From Mucilaginibacter straminoryzae (lineage in GTDB: Bacteria; Bacteroidota; Bacteroidia; Sphingobacteriales; Sphingobacteriaceae), in NCBI RefSeq assembly GCF_022953055.1, contig NZ_JALJEJ010000008.1:159715-223714 (forward strand): DNA of 64,000 bases, read 5' to 3'. Under the pieces are notes generated by a model. The model was not told where the DNA came from. It worked only from the letters and a program-made list of their open reading frames with translations, and did not search any database. Below are positions 45,159 through 54,617 of the stretch, one piece after another (position 1 is the stretch's first letter; each line of letters starts with the position of its first letter). The translations under genes were made by a program, and so were the position numbers.

Positions 45159-46412
45159 TTACTTTTTAAGCACCAGTTCCTGCATATCGCCATAATTATC
45201 GTAGCTGGATGTTACTACTTTATCGCCCGGCTTCAGGCCTTGTAACACTTCGTAATAATCCGGATTCTGACGACCGAGCTGTATGTCTGCACGGAAGGCC
45301 GTTTTGCCGTCATCACTTAGCTTAAATATCCAGTTACCACCGGTTTGCTGATAAAATCCGCCTTTAGGGATCAGCAACGCCTGCGTTTCATCACTTAGTG
45401 CCAGTCTGATCTGCAATGTCTGCCCGCGACGTATGGTATTGGGCACCGTGCCTACAAACTGCATATCCACCTGAAAACGGCCATTACTTACCTGGGTGAA
45501 TATTTTGGTAATCTTTAATTTATAGGTTTTATCGCCCAAAATGAAATCCCCCATCAGGCCGTTAAAAATGCGGGTAATGTAATGTTCGTCGATATCTACA
45601 CGCACTTTGTAGCCAGACAAGACGTCGATCTGCCCTAAACGTTCGCCCTTATTTTTGTTCTGACCAATTTCTGCATCCATAGAAGTAAGCTGCCCGTCTA
45701 TCGGTGCGCGGACGATCAGGTCGCCCACTTTTTTACGCATGAGTTCTAAGGTAGCCTTCATATGATCGTAAGATTCTTTCATCTGAGAGGCTTGCTGCTG
45801 GGTAGAGGTTGTATCTTGTGATAAGATTTGGGTTGTTAATTTCTTCCGATGCACCTGGTATTGGTAATCGTTCTGCGCTTTTTGATATTCCTGTAAACCG
45901 ATGGCTTTTTCCTCGTACAGGTGTTTGTCTAACTTATAAATACGCTCAGCTTCTTTCAGGGCATTATCTACATCGGCCATCTGGTTCAGCTTGCCGATCG
46001 TGTTCTGACGCGCATTATCCCTGGATATCTGCATTTGGGTTAACACATTAAATACTTGTGTTTCCTGGTTGGCCAGATTCAGCTCCAGGTCTGTATTAGA
46101 GAGCTTCAGAATGGGCTGCCCCTTTTTCATCTGCGTGCCGTCCTCCACAAACTTTTGCTCTACCCTACCGCCTTCACTGGCATCAAGGTAAATGGTAGTA
46201 ATAGGCATTACAATGCCGTTTACAGGTATAAACTCCTGGAAAGAGCCTTTCTTTATTTCACTGATGGTAATACGTTCGGTATCAACGTTCAATTTGCTTT
46301 TACCCGATGTAAACAGTATGCTTCCGCCTACCAGAAGCACCACAGCGCTTATACCGGCGATCATCATGATACGCTTAGTATTCCATTTCTTTTTTTCAAT
46401 TTTTCTGTCCAC
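45159..46412 (-). CDS. HlyD/MacA-family periplasmic adaptor
   Basis: A 417-residue membrane-fusion protein: short basic N-terminus, one membrane helix (about residues 17-37), a beta-barrel/lipoyl part (VNGIVMPITTIYLDASEGGRVEQKFVEDGTQMKKGQPILKL), a long coiled-coil hairpin (about 110-235) and the returning lipoyl half (LIVRAPIDGQLTSMDAEIGQ). It would link the permease in the inner membrane to TolC in the outer membrane. It is the only adaptor in the cluster and the first gene of the longest unit. The best start is GTG at 46412. Regulatory element C lies about 97 bp upstream. Confidence 0.92.
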   Translation of the reverse strand: MDRKIEKKKWNTKRIMMIAGISAVVLLVGGSILFTSGKSKLNVDTERITISEIKKGSFQEFIPVNGIVMPITTIYLDASEGGRVEQKFVEDGTQMKKGQPILKLSNTDLELNLANQETQVFNVLTQMQISRDNARQNTIGKLNQMADVDNALKEAERIYKLDKHLYEEKAIGLQEYQKAQNDYQYQVHRKKLTTQILSQDTTSTQQQASQMKESYDHMKATLELMRKKVGDLIVRAPIDGQLTSMDAEIGQNKNKGERLGQIDVLSGYKVRVDIDEHYITRIFNGLMGDFILGDKTYKLKITKIFTQVSNGRFQVDMQFVGTVPNTIRRGQTLQIRLALSDETQALLIPKGGFYQQTGGNWIFKLSDDGKTAFRADIQLGRQNPDYYEVLQGLKPGDKVVTSSYDNYGDMQELVLKK

Positions 46413-46437
46413 TGTAGTAACAATATTTTACAATCTA

Positions 46438-46546
46438 TAGCAAAAACATGTGCCATAGGTTAAAACACTGATTATCAATACATTTTATCAATTAATACTA
46501 ATTGTTCCGTACGCTTATGTTACACGGACTGTTCGGAATTGATACA
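46438..46546 (-). promoter_or_regulatory. Conserved regulatory element C (HlyD-led unit)
   Basis: Half-sites GTACG-N8-ACA (46509-46524, one base off GTTCG) and GTTCG-N8-ACA (46531-46546) have a period of 22 bp. On the minus strand ATGGCACATGTTTTTGCTA (46438-46456) follows. This is the closest of the three to a textbook sigma-54 promoter (TGGCAC...TTGC), with the GG to GC distance one base longer than usual. Its GG is 55 bp from the first half-site, matching elements A and B within one base. Confidence 0.6.
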
Positions 46547-46911
46547 ATCTGTTTGAAACAGGGAAAGTGACGGGAGAACTAGATACGTCTAAATATTAAC
46601 ATATTTGTTTTTATGCCTTATAGGTATGCGTATTAATTTAAAAAAATCAAAAAATTAACGCTTTTATTGACTTTTGGGACGATATACCAACATTTTATTA
46701 AAGTAATTATAAATATACTCAGGTTAGAAAAACTTATATTTATTGATATTTATTAATAATATTATATTTTTAATACTATTTTTTAATAAATATTAAAATT
46801 TTATAACATAAAATCATTCTTTTCTTAACACTTTCTTAAAAATCCACCATCTCATTGTAATTTACTTGTTACATCATATATTGGGGTAATAACTAACTGA
46901 CTTATTAACGT
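46547..46911. other. AT-rich intergenic leader upstream of SusC
   Basis: The divergent gap between the HlyD and SusC genes is 499 bp in all. Apart from element C, this part is strikingly AT-rich (46725-46820 is almost only A and T). TATATTGG near 46877 differs from TAnnTTTG by one base and could be the SusC -7 box. No open reading frame or stable hairpin stands out. Confidence 0.4.
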
Positions 46912-49900
46912 ATGAAAAAACACTTACGCAAGCATTTGCTATGGGTTTTGATGTTACTGGTAGGCCAACTCGCCTATTCACAAACCCGTACCGTGACCGG
47001 TACTGTAACAGCACAAGATGACGGGCTACCAATTCCCGGAGTTTCAGTAAGCGCCAAAGGCACCAGGGTAGGTACCCAGACCGGAGGTGATGGCCGCTTC
47101 TCTCTTAAAGTCCCCTCGGGGGTCAACAGCCTTGTCTTCAGCTTTATTGGTTACACTACCGTTGAAGTACCCATCAATGGCAGCATTGTTAACGCAAAAC
47201 TGGTAACCAACAACAAACAACTGAACGAGGTGGTGGTAACTGGTGCTGGTGTGGCCACCAGTAAAGCAAGATTGGGTATCTCGGTAGAATCTGTTTCTGC
47301 GAAGGACCTGCCTGCAGCGCCAACAGCTTCTATCGACCAGGCATTAGTAGGTAAAATCCCCGGAGCGCAGATTTCCAGCGTAAACGGTAACCCTGGCCAG
47401 CCTGTAAACATCGTATTAAGAGGTATTAATACCATCCAGGGTGGTACTTCGCCTATGATCTTGATAGACGGCGTGCAACTAGCCGCGACGGACCTAAACT
47501 CTATCGACCTGAACAACATTGAACGCGTCGAAGTAGTTCAAGGTGCGGCGTCTGCAACTATTTACGGTGCGCAGGGTGCAAACGGTGTTATCCAGTTGTT
47601 TACAAAGAAAGGTAAAGTGGGCGAAACACGCATAGATCTTTCTACTTCGCAATCGGTTAACGAACTGATCAATCACGGCGATGTCCATAAAGCGCAATAT
47701 CATAGCTTGGTTACAGATGCAAGCGGTAATATTTTAAGTGCTTCTACCGGCAAACCGCTCACCTTCGACCCTACCACCGGGTCATTCCTCGATAACGTAA
47801 CCTGGAACAGTTTAGACCCAACTAACCAAAACAATAAACCATATAACAGTTTATTGCCCTACCAGGATCATTACAAGCAATTTTTTGGTAAATCGCACAC
47901 CAATAACTCGGCTTTGAGTATCTATGGTGGTTCTGAAAAGGTTGAATACAATTTTTCAGCCGCTAACAACTATTCTAATACAGTATTTAAGAACAACGGT
48001 GATTTTAACAGATCAAACGTTTCTTCAAATATTACTTTTAACCTTTTTAAAGGTTTAAAATTCAGAACCAACACACAATTAGTATATACACGTAATTTCC
48101 TGTTAGATCAAACCGGCCGCGGCATTTTATATTCTTTGAACAATACCAGGCCTTTTGCTAACTATGGTTACCGCGATGCGTTAGGTAATTACGGTTCTTA
48201 CTTCGGCGATGCAACCGGCGTTAACGGTTACAATCCTAACTATCAGTTCCAATACGAGCATCAGAAAAATTATAAGACGGACATCATCCAAAACTTCCAA
48301 TTGAATTATACATTCCCGAAATTTTTGGAACTTGATGCTAAGTATGGCATAAACTATCGGAGAGAGAATAATAATTATGTTATCAATCCGCAGGATGATA
48401 ATGCTAACTCTGATTACTGGCAAACCTGGGCTACTAACCAATACGGAGCAGCGCAGATTGATCAAACAGGTGAGAACGATCACGACGAATTTACTCACCT
48501 CTTTCAAAACTTTATTGCTACTGCAACATTACGTACAGATTTTCAAAATGATTTCCATTTAAAAATCCCAATACGTACTACCACGCAATTTTCGTATGAT
48601 TATCGTAACGATTATCAGCACGATTTTTACACCTATGGTGCTGATGCTCCCTCTTACACACCGTTCAACTTCACTAACTACCTTGTATTCAAGACAATTA
48701 ACGACTACACTACTAAATTCATCACCTTTGGTTACCTGTTAAACCAAAAGATCGAATACGGTGAATACGGTGGTGTGGAAGGCGGTTTCAGAAGCGACTA
48801 TTCTTCTGCCTTCGGACAAGGTTCGAAACCTTTCCGCTTCCCAAGATTGAACGCCTATCTAAGACCATCATCTTTTGAATTCTGGAAAGACGGCGGCTTG
48901 GGTAAAATTTTCCCAGAAGTGAAATTAAGAGGTGCATACGGTGAAGCAGGTATACAGCCATTTGCTTATGACCGTTACGTTGTGCTTGGAACCAAAAACA
49001 TAGGCAGTACAAGTGCGTTTTATTTCCCTAACAATCCCGGAAATCCACTACTTAACGTAGAAGTTTCTAAAGAAACAGAGTTTGGTACCGATATCGCTAT
49101 TGCCGGTTTAAAGAACACGAACTGGTTTAACAACTTCCAGGTATCATTTACTTACTGGAAAAGACAGACCGACAATACAATTTATAACGTCGACCTGGCT
49201 CCTTCTACAGGTTTAGGTTCTACGAAACAAAACGCATTCGGACTAAAATCTAATGGTGTTCAGGCATCTTTGAATTTCTCTGGCTACAAAAGCAAAAAAT
49301 TCACATGGGATTTTACGGCTAACTTCGGCAGAAGCAACTCCATCATCTCTAAAATCATAGGCGCACCGGTAGTAGTTACCTCTAACGCCGGAAGTACAAA
49401 TTACGTATTACAGGCCGGTGACAAAATCGGGCAGCTTTACGGTTATTTAATGCTGCATGCTGTAGATGAAAAAGCGCCAAATGGTAGTTATTATATTCCT
49501 CAGGCACAACAGGCAAACTACACCGTGGCAAGCAATGGCTGGGTAGTGAGCAAAACTACTAAGCAGCCTTATGTAACACCGACCCAATACGCATTCGGCG
49601 ATCCTAATCCGAAATTCAACATGTCCTTCATCAACAATTTTGGATTTAATAACCTGATCAACGTTTCTTTCCAGGTGGATTGGGTTTACGGAAGCCACAT
49701 TTACAACCAAACTAAAGAATGGATGTATCGTGATGGTATCAGCGGTGACTATGATAAACCAATTACCATTGATGGGCAAACAGGTGCATGGACTGCTTTC
49801 TACAGAGGTGTTTATGCGCAGGTATCACGCAACGGTACAAAAAACTACTTCTATGAAGATGCTTCATTTGCACGTTTGCGCAACCTTTCATTTGCCGTTA

Positions 49901-50106
49901 ATCTTAACAAACTACTTAACAGGCCATCTGTCAAGAAACTACAACTGGTATTTACCGGCCGTAACCTGGTTACCATATCCAAATACTCTGGCTATGATCC
50001 CGAAGTTAGTTCCGGTTCGAGCAACTCTACCTTCGACCGCGGCGTAGATCACAACACCATACCAAACCTTAAAACTTATCAATTAGGCTTAAATGTGGGT
50101 TTGTAA
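46912..50106 (+). CDS. SusC/RagA-family TonB-dependent outer-membrane transporter
   Basis: A 1064-residue SusC-type receptor. In order: a signal peptide (about residues 1-23, ending LAYSQ), a carboxypeptidase-regulatory-like domain (VTGTVTAQDDGLPIPGVSVSAKGT), a TonB box region (LNEVVVTG), a plug domain ending near GANGVIQLFTKKGK, and the beta-barrel to the C-terminal TYQLGLNVGL. It imports a large substrate, usually a glycan or peptide, through the outer membrane with energy from TonB. The SusD partner starts within about 20 bp of the stop. No anti-sigma/ECF pair, sulfatase or glycosidase is adjacent, so the substrate cannot be inferred. Confidence 0.95.
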   Translation: MKKHLRKHLLWVLMLLVGQLAYSQTRTVTGTVTAQDDGLPIPGVSVSAKGTRVGTQTGGDGRFSLKVPSGVNSLVFSFIGYTTVEVPINGSIVNAKLVTNNKQLNEVVVTGAGVATSKARLGISVESVSAKDLPAAPTASIDQALVGKIPGAQISSVNGNPGQPVNIVLRGINTIQGGTSPMILIDGVQLAATDLNSIDLNNIERVEVVQGAASATIYGAQGANGVIQLFTKKGKVGETRIDLSTSQSVNELINHGDVHKAQYHSLVTDASGNILSASTGKPLTFDPTTGSFLDNVTWNSLDPTNQNNKPYNSLLPYQDHYKQFFGKSHTNNSALSIYGGSEKVEYNFSAANNYSNTVFKNNGDFNRSNVSSNITFNLFKGLKFRTNTQLVYTRNFLLDQTGRGILYSLNNTRPFANYGYRDALGNYGSYFGDATGVNGYNPNYQFQYEHQKNYKTDIIQNFQLNYTFPKFLELDAKYGINYRRENNNYVINPQDDNANSDYWQTWATNQYGAAQIDQTGENDHDEFTHLFQNFIATATLRTDFQNDFHLKIPIRTTTQFSYDYRNDYQHDFYTYGADAPSYTPFNFTNYLVFKTINDYTTKFITFGYLLNQKIEYGEYGGVEGGFRSDYSSAFGQGSKPFRFPRLNAYLRPSSFEFWKDGGLGKIFPEVKLRGAYGEAGIQPFAYDRYVVLGTKNIGSTSAFYFPNNPGNPLLNVEVSKETEFGTDIAIAGLKNTNWFNNFQVSFTYWKRQTDNTIYNVDLAPSTGLGSTKQNAFGLKSNGVQASLNFSGYKSKKFTWDFTANFGRSNSIISKIIGAPVVVTSNAGSTNYVLQAGDKIGQLYGYLMLHAVDEKAPNGSYYIPQAQQANYTVASNGWVVSKTTKQPYVTPTQYAFGDPNPKFNMSFINNFGFNNLINVSFQVDWVYGSHIYNQTKEWMYRDGISGDYDKPITIDGQTGAWTAFYRGVYAQVSRNGTKNYFYEDASFARLRNLSFAVNLNKLLNRPSVKKLQLVFTGRNLVTISKYSGYDPEVSSGSSNSTFDRGVDHNTIPNLKTYQLGLNVGL

Positions 50107-50116
50107 TACGAAAAAA

Positions 50117-51766
50117 ATGATGAACATGAAAAAGACGATATTAACGATATTAATTCTTGCGGCGGTTGTAACTTCCTGCAAGAAAGAACTCAATGTAGAA
50201 AACCCGAATAGTCCCACCGTTCAGAGCGCCAGTACTGAATCTGGCGTAATCTCCCTTGCACAAGGCGGTGTTTATCAGGACGGCTTCAGAGAACTGAAAT
50301 ATGGTGACGGTGTTTTCGGCTTGTTTTGGTCAGGTGCAATGGGCTTTCATTCAATGATGGGTGACGAGGTTGGTGCAGAAGCGGCTAATGCTTATATTAA
50401 CCAGATTGGCTGTCCAGACTATGTAATCCTTGATAACGGAAACAAAGTAGTAAACCCAAATGCGCCGGCCAAACAGCACGATTTTTTAAGGGCTGTCAAT
50501 CTAAACGGGAACCAGGGGCAAAACCCAACCTATTACGAATGGGCTTACATGTATAATTTAATCAATGCATGTAATAACATTCTGGACATTGCCAACAAAA
50601 CTACGTTTACAGGTAATGCGGGCGCAAAAAAAGCTACTTTACAAGCTTGGGCTTACTGGTGGAAAGGTTTTGCTTACGCCCATATCGGGTCAATTTATTA
50701 TGCCGGCCTGATTGTTAATACACCTGGTGCAACTAATGGTAATTACGTTACCAAAGAGGCAATAATCACGGAATCTAACGCCAACCTTGACAAAGCAGCA
50801 ACAACCCTGTCTGGTATTACAGATGCAGCAACCTACAGCGCTGTTTTAGGTAAATTAATTCCTGACTTTTGCCAGGTTGGGCACGGTGGCGTATTAAGTA
50901 CCAGCCAGTGGGTAAAAAACATCAACACCCTGAAAGCAAGAAACATCCTGGTTAATACGCCGGTAGCTAAAATGACCACCGCTCAATGGACCTCTATACT
51001 TTCGTTGACAAACGCGGGTATTGGCCAGAGCGACCTGGTATTTACCGGGCGTTCTAACGCAACAAGTGATTTCCTGGATCCTACAAGTGGTACCGTTTCT
51101 GCAAAAACTACAGCGCCAAGCGCAGGAGCAAACACCTATAAGTTAAGCGAACGCTGGGTGCAGGACTTTAAAGCGGGTGATAAAAGGCTAGCAAACGTTG
51201 CACTTACCAAAACCTGGATAGGCAACTCAGACCGCGGCAATATTTTCAATACCCGTTATACCCTGGTTGACGCAGGTACGGCTGCCAATTTCCCAAGCGG
51301 TGTTATTCAATTTTCTAACCGTAACGTTGGCGGGTACGAATTATTCTTAGCCGGCAGTTACGAAGAGAATGAATTAATGAAAGCAGAAGCGAAATTGTAT
51401 CTGGGCGATATACCTGGCGCTTTAACCAGCATTGACAACGTTCGTGACTATGAAGGTTCAGGACTGGCACACGTTTCAGGCACAACAAACGATATAACGG
51501 TAGCGAAAGAAGAATTAAGGAGAGAGCGCCGTATCGGACTGGCCTTCCGTGGCTTATCATTCTACGACGCTCGCAGATGGGGCGTAATCAATGATGTAAG
51601 CGCCGGAGGCGGACGCACTAATGCAGTTGTGATAGATAACAGTGCGACATTAAACACAAAAGCTACCATCAATTATAACTTCTTGGATTACTGGGATGTT
51701 CCAGATAACGAGTTAGCTTATAACCCACCGGCGTCGGGCAGTGCGCCAACCAAAAATCCGAACTGA
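50117..51766 (+). CDS. SusD/RagB-family substrate-binding lipoprotein
   Basis: A surface-exposed lipoprotein that caps the SusC barrel and captures substrate. The signal peptide ends with the lipobox VVTSC, so the mature protein begins at the Cys before KKELNVENPN. The body has the alpha-helical TPR-like SusD features (YYEWAYMYNLINACNNIL, KATLQAWAYWWKGFAYAHIGSIYY) and the late helix with ELRRERRIGLAFRGLSFYDARRWG. An upstream in-frame ATG at 50093 would overlap the SusC stop and lacks a signal peptide start; ATG 50117 or 50126 is better. A terminator follows. Confidence 0.93.
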   Translation: MMNMKKTILTILILAAVVTSCKKELNVENPNSPTVQSASTESGVISLAQGGVYQDGFRELKYGDGVFGLFWSGAMGFHSMMGDEVGAEAANAYINQIGCPDYVILDNGNKVVNPNAPAKQHDFLRAVNLNGNQGQNPTYYEWAYMYNLINACNNILDIANKTTFTGNAGAKKATLQAWAYWWKGFAYAHIGSIYYAGLIVNTPGATNGNYVTKEAIITESNANLDKAATTLSGITDAATYSAVLGKLIPDFCQVGHGGVLSTSQWVKNINTLKARNILVNTPVAKMTTAQWTSILSLTNAGIGQSDLVFTGRSNATSDFLDPTSGTVSAKTTAPSAGANTYKLSERWVQDFKAGDKRLANVALTKTWIGNSDRGNIFNTRYTLVDAGTAANFPSGVIQFSNRNVGGYELFLAGSYEENELMKAEAKLYLGDIPGALTSIDNVRDYEGSGLAHVSGTTNDITVAKEELRRERRIGLAFRGLSFYDARRWGVINDVSAGGGRTNAVVIDNSATLNTKATINYNFLDYWDVPDNELAYNPPASGSAPTKNPN

Positions 51767-51797
51767 TTGTAATTTCAGTTAATAGTTAAGTAAAAAA

Positions 51798-51825
51798 CTG
51801 CCGGGCGAGCCGGCAGTTTTTTTTT
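51798..51825 (+). terminator. Rho-independent terminator after SusD
   Basis: CTGCCGG pairs with CCGGCAG (51798-51816) and is followed by nine T residues. Confidence 0.92.
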
Positions 51826-51910
51826 GCAACGTTTTTGCTTTCGGCGCGTCTTGTTAACTGTGAAATCTTTTTTGTTAACTTTAAGCTCTTAAACCTAAAT
51901 ATTAAGCTAA

Positions 51911-53266
51911 ATGATATTAAAAAAAGCAACAGTTCTGGTAGTAGATGATGATCCGGATGTACTAACCGCCGTAAAACTATTGCTGAAAACCGAAGCCAAA
52001 GAGGTTATAACAGATAAAAACCCCGAAAATTTAAATTGGCTGCTGCAGAAAAACGAAGTAGATCTGCTGCTGCTGGACATGAATTTCAACAGTGCCATTA
52101 ATACCGGCAACGAGGGAATTTACTGGCTGCGCAAAGTGAAAGAATGGAAGCCGAACCTATGCGTGATCATGATCACGGCCTATGGCGATATCGATCTGGC
52201 AGTCCGCTCGTTGAAAGAAGGCGCTAATGATTTTGTGGTAAAGCCATGGCATAACGAAAAACTACTGGAAACCATTGGCGATCTGCTGGATAAAAAAGAA
52301 GGAGATAAATCTGCCAAACTTTCTAAAAACAAGGGTACCTCTACCCTTATCCTCGGTGAGTCTGAAGCCATGAGCGACATTTTTCACAAAGTGAACAAGA
52401 TTGCGCCTACCGATGCCAACATCCTTATCCTGGGTGAAAACGGCACCGGTAAAGATTTGATGGCCAAAGCCATACATGAACGTTCTTTACGTGCCGGTAA
52501 ACCTTTTGTTAAAGTAGATGTCGGCGCGCTTACAGATTCCCTGTTCGAAAGCGAACTATTCGGCCACAAGAAAGGAGCTTTCACAGATGCCCGGGAAGAC
52601 CGCGCCGGACGCTTTGAAGAAGCACAGGGTGGCACCCTATTCCTCGATGAGATTGGAAACATCAGCCTACAGCAACAGGCCAAATTATTAACCGTTTTGC
52701 AAAACCGACAGGTTACCCGGTTGGGCACCAACAAACCTGTAGATATAGATATCCGGTTAATCTGCGCTACAAACGTGCCACTGCAGGAACTGGCTAACGA
52801 AAACCGCTTTCGTAAGGATTTGATCTACCGCATCAACACGGTCGAAATAACCATGCCCGCATTGCGCCGCAGAAGCAACGATATTATTCTATTAGCCCGG
52901 CATTTTGCTGCTTTGTACGCTAACAAGTATTTAAAACCAGCGATAGATTTTGACAATAGCGCTGTTCAAAAATTAAAAAGTTATCACTACCCCGGCAACG
53001 TACGCGAGTTACAATACACCATTGAACGTGCCGTTATTATGGCCGACGATGCTGTTTTAAAAGCAGATGACCTGCTTTTTTCTGCTTTGGAGAACAATAT
53101 CAGCAGCGCAGAGGACGAAAATGACAACCTGCAACTAAGCGCGCTGGAGAAAAACGCCATCTTGAAGGTAATTGAAAAACATAACGGCAACATCACCCGT
53201 GCCGCAAAAGAACTGGGCTTAACGCGCACTGCGCTTTATCGTAGATTAAATAAATATGATATTTAA
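51911..53266 (+). CDS. Sigma-54-dependent response regulator, NtrC family
   Basis: A 451-residue enhancer-binding regulator. The receiver domain (about 1-125) has the acidic pocket Asp12-14, phospho-acceptor Asp56 and Lys111. The AAA+ domain (about 145-380) has Walker A GENGTGKD (175-182), the sigma-54 contact loop as GAFTDA (222-227) instead of the classical GAFTGA, and Walker B TLFLDE. The C-terminal Fis-type helix-turn-helix reads NGNITRAAKELGLTRTALYRRL. The kinase gene overlaps its end by 11 bp. It is the only regulator of this class in the window and the natural candidate to act at elements A, B and C. Confidence 0.95.
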   Translation: MILKKATVLVVDDDPDVLTAVKLLLKTEAKEVITDKNPENLNWLLQKNEVDLLLLDMNFNSAINTGNEGIYWLRKVKEWKPNLCVIMITAYGDIDLAVRSLKEGANDFVVKPWHNEKLLETIGDLLDKKEGDKSAKLSKNKGTSTLILGESEAMSDIFHKVNKIAPTDANILILGENGTGKDLMAKAIHERSLRAGKPFVKVDVGALTDSLFESELFGHKKGAFTDAREDRAGRFEEAQGGTLFLDEIGNISLQQQAKLLTVLQNRQVTRLGTNKPVDIDIRLICATNVPLQELANENRFRKDLIYRINTVEITMPALRRRSNDIILLARHFAALYANKYLKPAIDFDNSAVQKLKSYHYPGNVRELQYTIERAVIMADDAVLKADDLLFSALENNISSAEDENDNLQLSALEKNAILKVIEKHNGNITRAAKELGLTRTALYRRLNKYDI

Positions 53267-54599
53267 CCGGTACGAGTGGCGGCTCATCCTGCGGGTAGCT
53301 ATCCTGTTTGTCAGCCTTGGCTTGTCTTCTTTTTTCATCGTTCAGCATAATTACATTTATGCGGTGGCCTTATCGCCCATAATCATTTACGAGGTAATAG
53401 AGCTGATCCGCTTTCAGAAAAAGCAACAGGAAGAGGTAGAGCAATTTGTGCGTTCTATACAATACCGCGATTTTTCGAGGCATTTTGATGAACACAAAGC
53501 CCCGGACGAGTTAAAGCCACTTAGAAAGGGGTTTAACGAAATTTATTCTGCGTTTAAGCTAATCAGCCGCGAACGCGAAACCCAGTATCATTATCTTCAG
53601 AAGATTCTGGAGCTGGTAGATACCGGTATCCTTTCTTACGAGATCGAAACCGGCGATGTAGCCTGGATCAACGAATCATTCAAAAAACTATTAGGTATCC
53701 CCTATCTGAAAACTTTTCAATCGCTTGAAAAACGCGACGAAAAGCTTTACGAAGAAGTGGTAAGTTTAAAAACCGGCGAAAGCAAGGTAATTTCATTTAC
53801 CCGTGAACGGCAGATTTATAAAATGCTGATCACATCCAGCGTAATCCGTAGCGAGAACGTAGTTTACCGGCTGTTAGCTTTCCAGAACGTAAGCGAAGCG
53901 CTTGACGAAAACGAATCAAAGGCGTGGTCCAAATTGTTAAACGTATTGACGCACGAGATCATGAACTCGGTGGCGCCAATCTCGTCCCTCGCCGATACGC
54001 TAAAAAACAGGCTTCAATCCCTGGATAAGGAACAGGCCATCGCTCCGGATGATTTGGAAGATATCGAACTTGGTGTAGATACCATTAAACGCCGCAGCGA
54101 GGGTTTGTTGAAATTTACCGAGAGTTACCGTAACCTGAATAAGATCACCAAATTGGATCTGCAACGCGTGCTGGTGTGCGACTTGTTCGAGAACCTGAAT
54201 ACCCTGATGCAACCCACGCTCGAGAAGAAATACATCGAGCTGGATATCATCATCAGGGATTTGTCACTGGCTATCGAAGTAGACCTTAACCTGATTGAAC
54301 AGGTGCTGATCAACATCCTGATCAATGCCATCGAGGCGGTGAAAGAACGTGAAGAACCGCAGATCACCCTTTCTGCAGAAGTGGGAGCCAACAATAAAAC
54401 CATTATTAAAATAACAGACAATGGCGTAGGTATGCCACCAGAATTGCTGGACAAGATTTTCATTCCTTTCTTTAGCACACGCAAAACCGGAAGCGGTATC
54501 GGCTTAAGCCTTTGTAAACAGATCATGCTATTGCATAAAGGCAATATCCAGGTACAATCTGTGGAAGGCAAGGGCTCTGCTTTTATCCTTACGTTTTAA
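53256..54599 (+). CDS. Sensor histidine kinase paired with the NtrC-type regulator
   Basis: A 447-residue membrane kinase. Two close hydrophobic segments (about residues 9-29 and 34-52) leave almost no periplasmic loop, so it likely senses within the membrane or cytoplasm. A HAMP-like and PAS-like stretch follows (about 60-215). The phospho-accepting His233 lies in LTHEIMNSVAPI, an NtrB-like H-box. The ATP-binding domain has the N box (EQVLINILINAIEAV), G1 (DNGVGMPPELLDKIF) and G2 (TGSGIGLSLCKQI). The 11-bp overlap with the regulator gene implies co-translation. Confidence 0.95.
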   Translation: MIFNRYEWRLILRVAILFVSLGLSSFFIVQHNYIYAVALSPIIIYEVIELIRFQKKQQEEVEQFVRSIQYRDFSRHFDEHKAPDELKPLRKGFNEIYSAFKLISRERETQYHYLQKILELVDTGILSYEIETGDVAWINESFKKLLGIPYLKTFQSLEKRDEKLYEEVVSLKTGESKVISFTRERQIYKMLITSSVIRSENVVYRLLAFQNVSEALDENESKAWSKLLNVLTHEIMNSVAPISSLADTLKNRLQSLDKEQAIAPDDLEDIELGVDTIKRRSEGLLKFTESYRNLNKITKLDLQRVLVCDLFENLNTLMQPTLEKKYIELDIIIRDLSLAIEVDLNLIEQVLINILINAIEAVKEREEPQITLSAEVGANNKTIIKITDNGVGMPPELLDKIFIPFFSTRKTGSGIGLSLCKQIMLLHKGNIQVQSVEGKGSAFILTF

Positions 54600-54617
54600 A
54601 GTATAGCTTTACACCCG

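Noticed and set aside
50093..50116. Upstream ATG for the SusD gene
   Set aside because: It overlaps the SusC stop and puts polar residues before the lipoprotein signal peptide.
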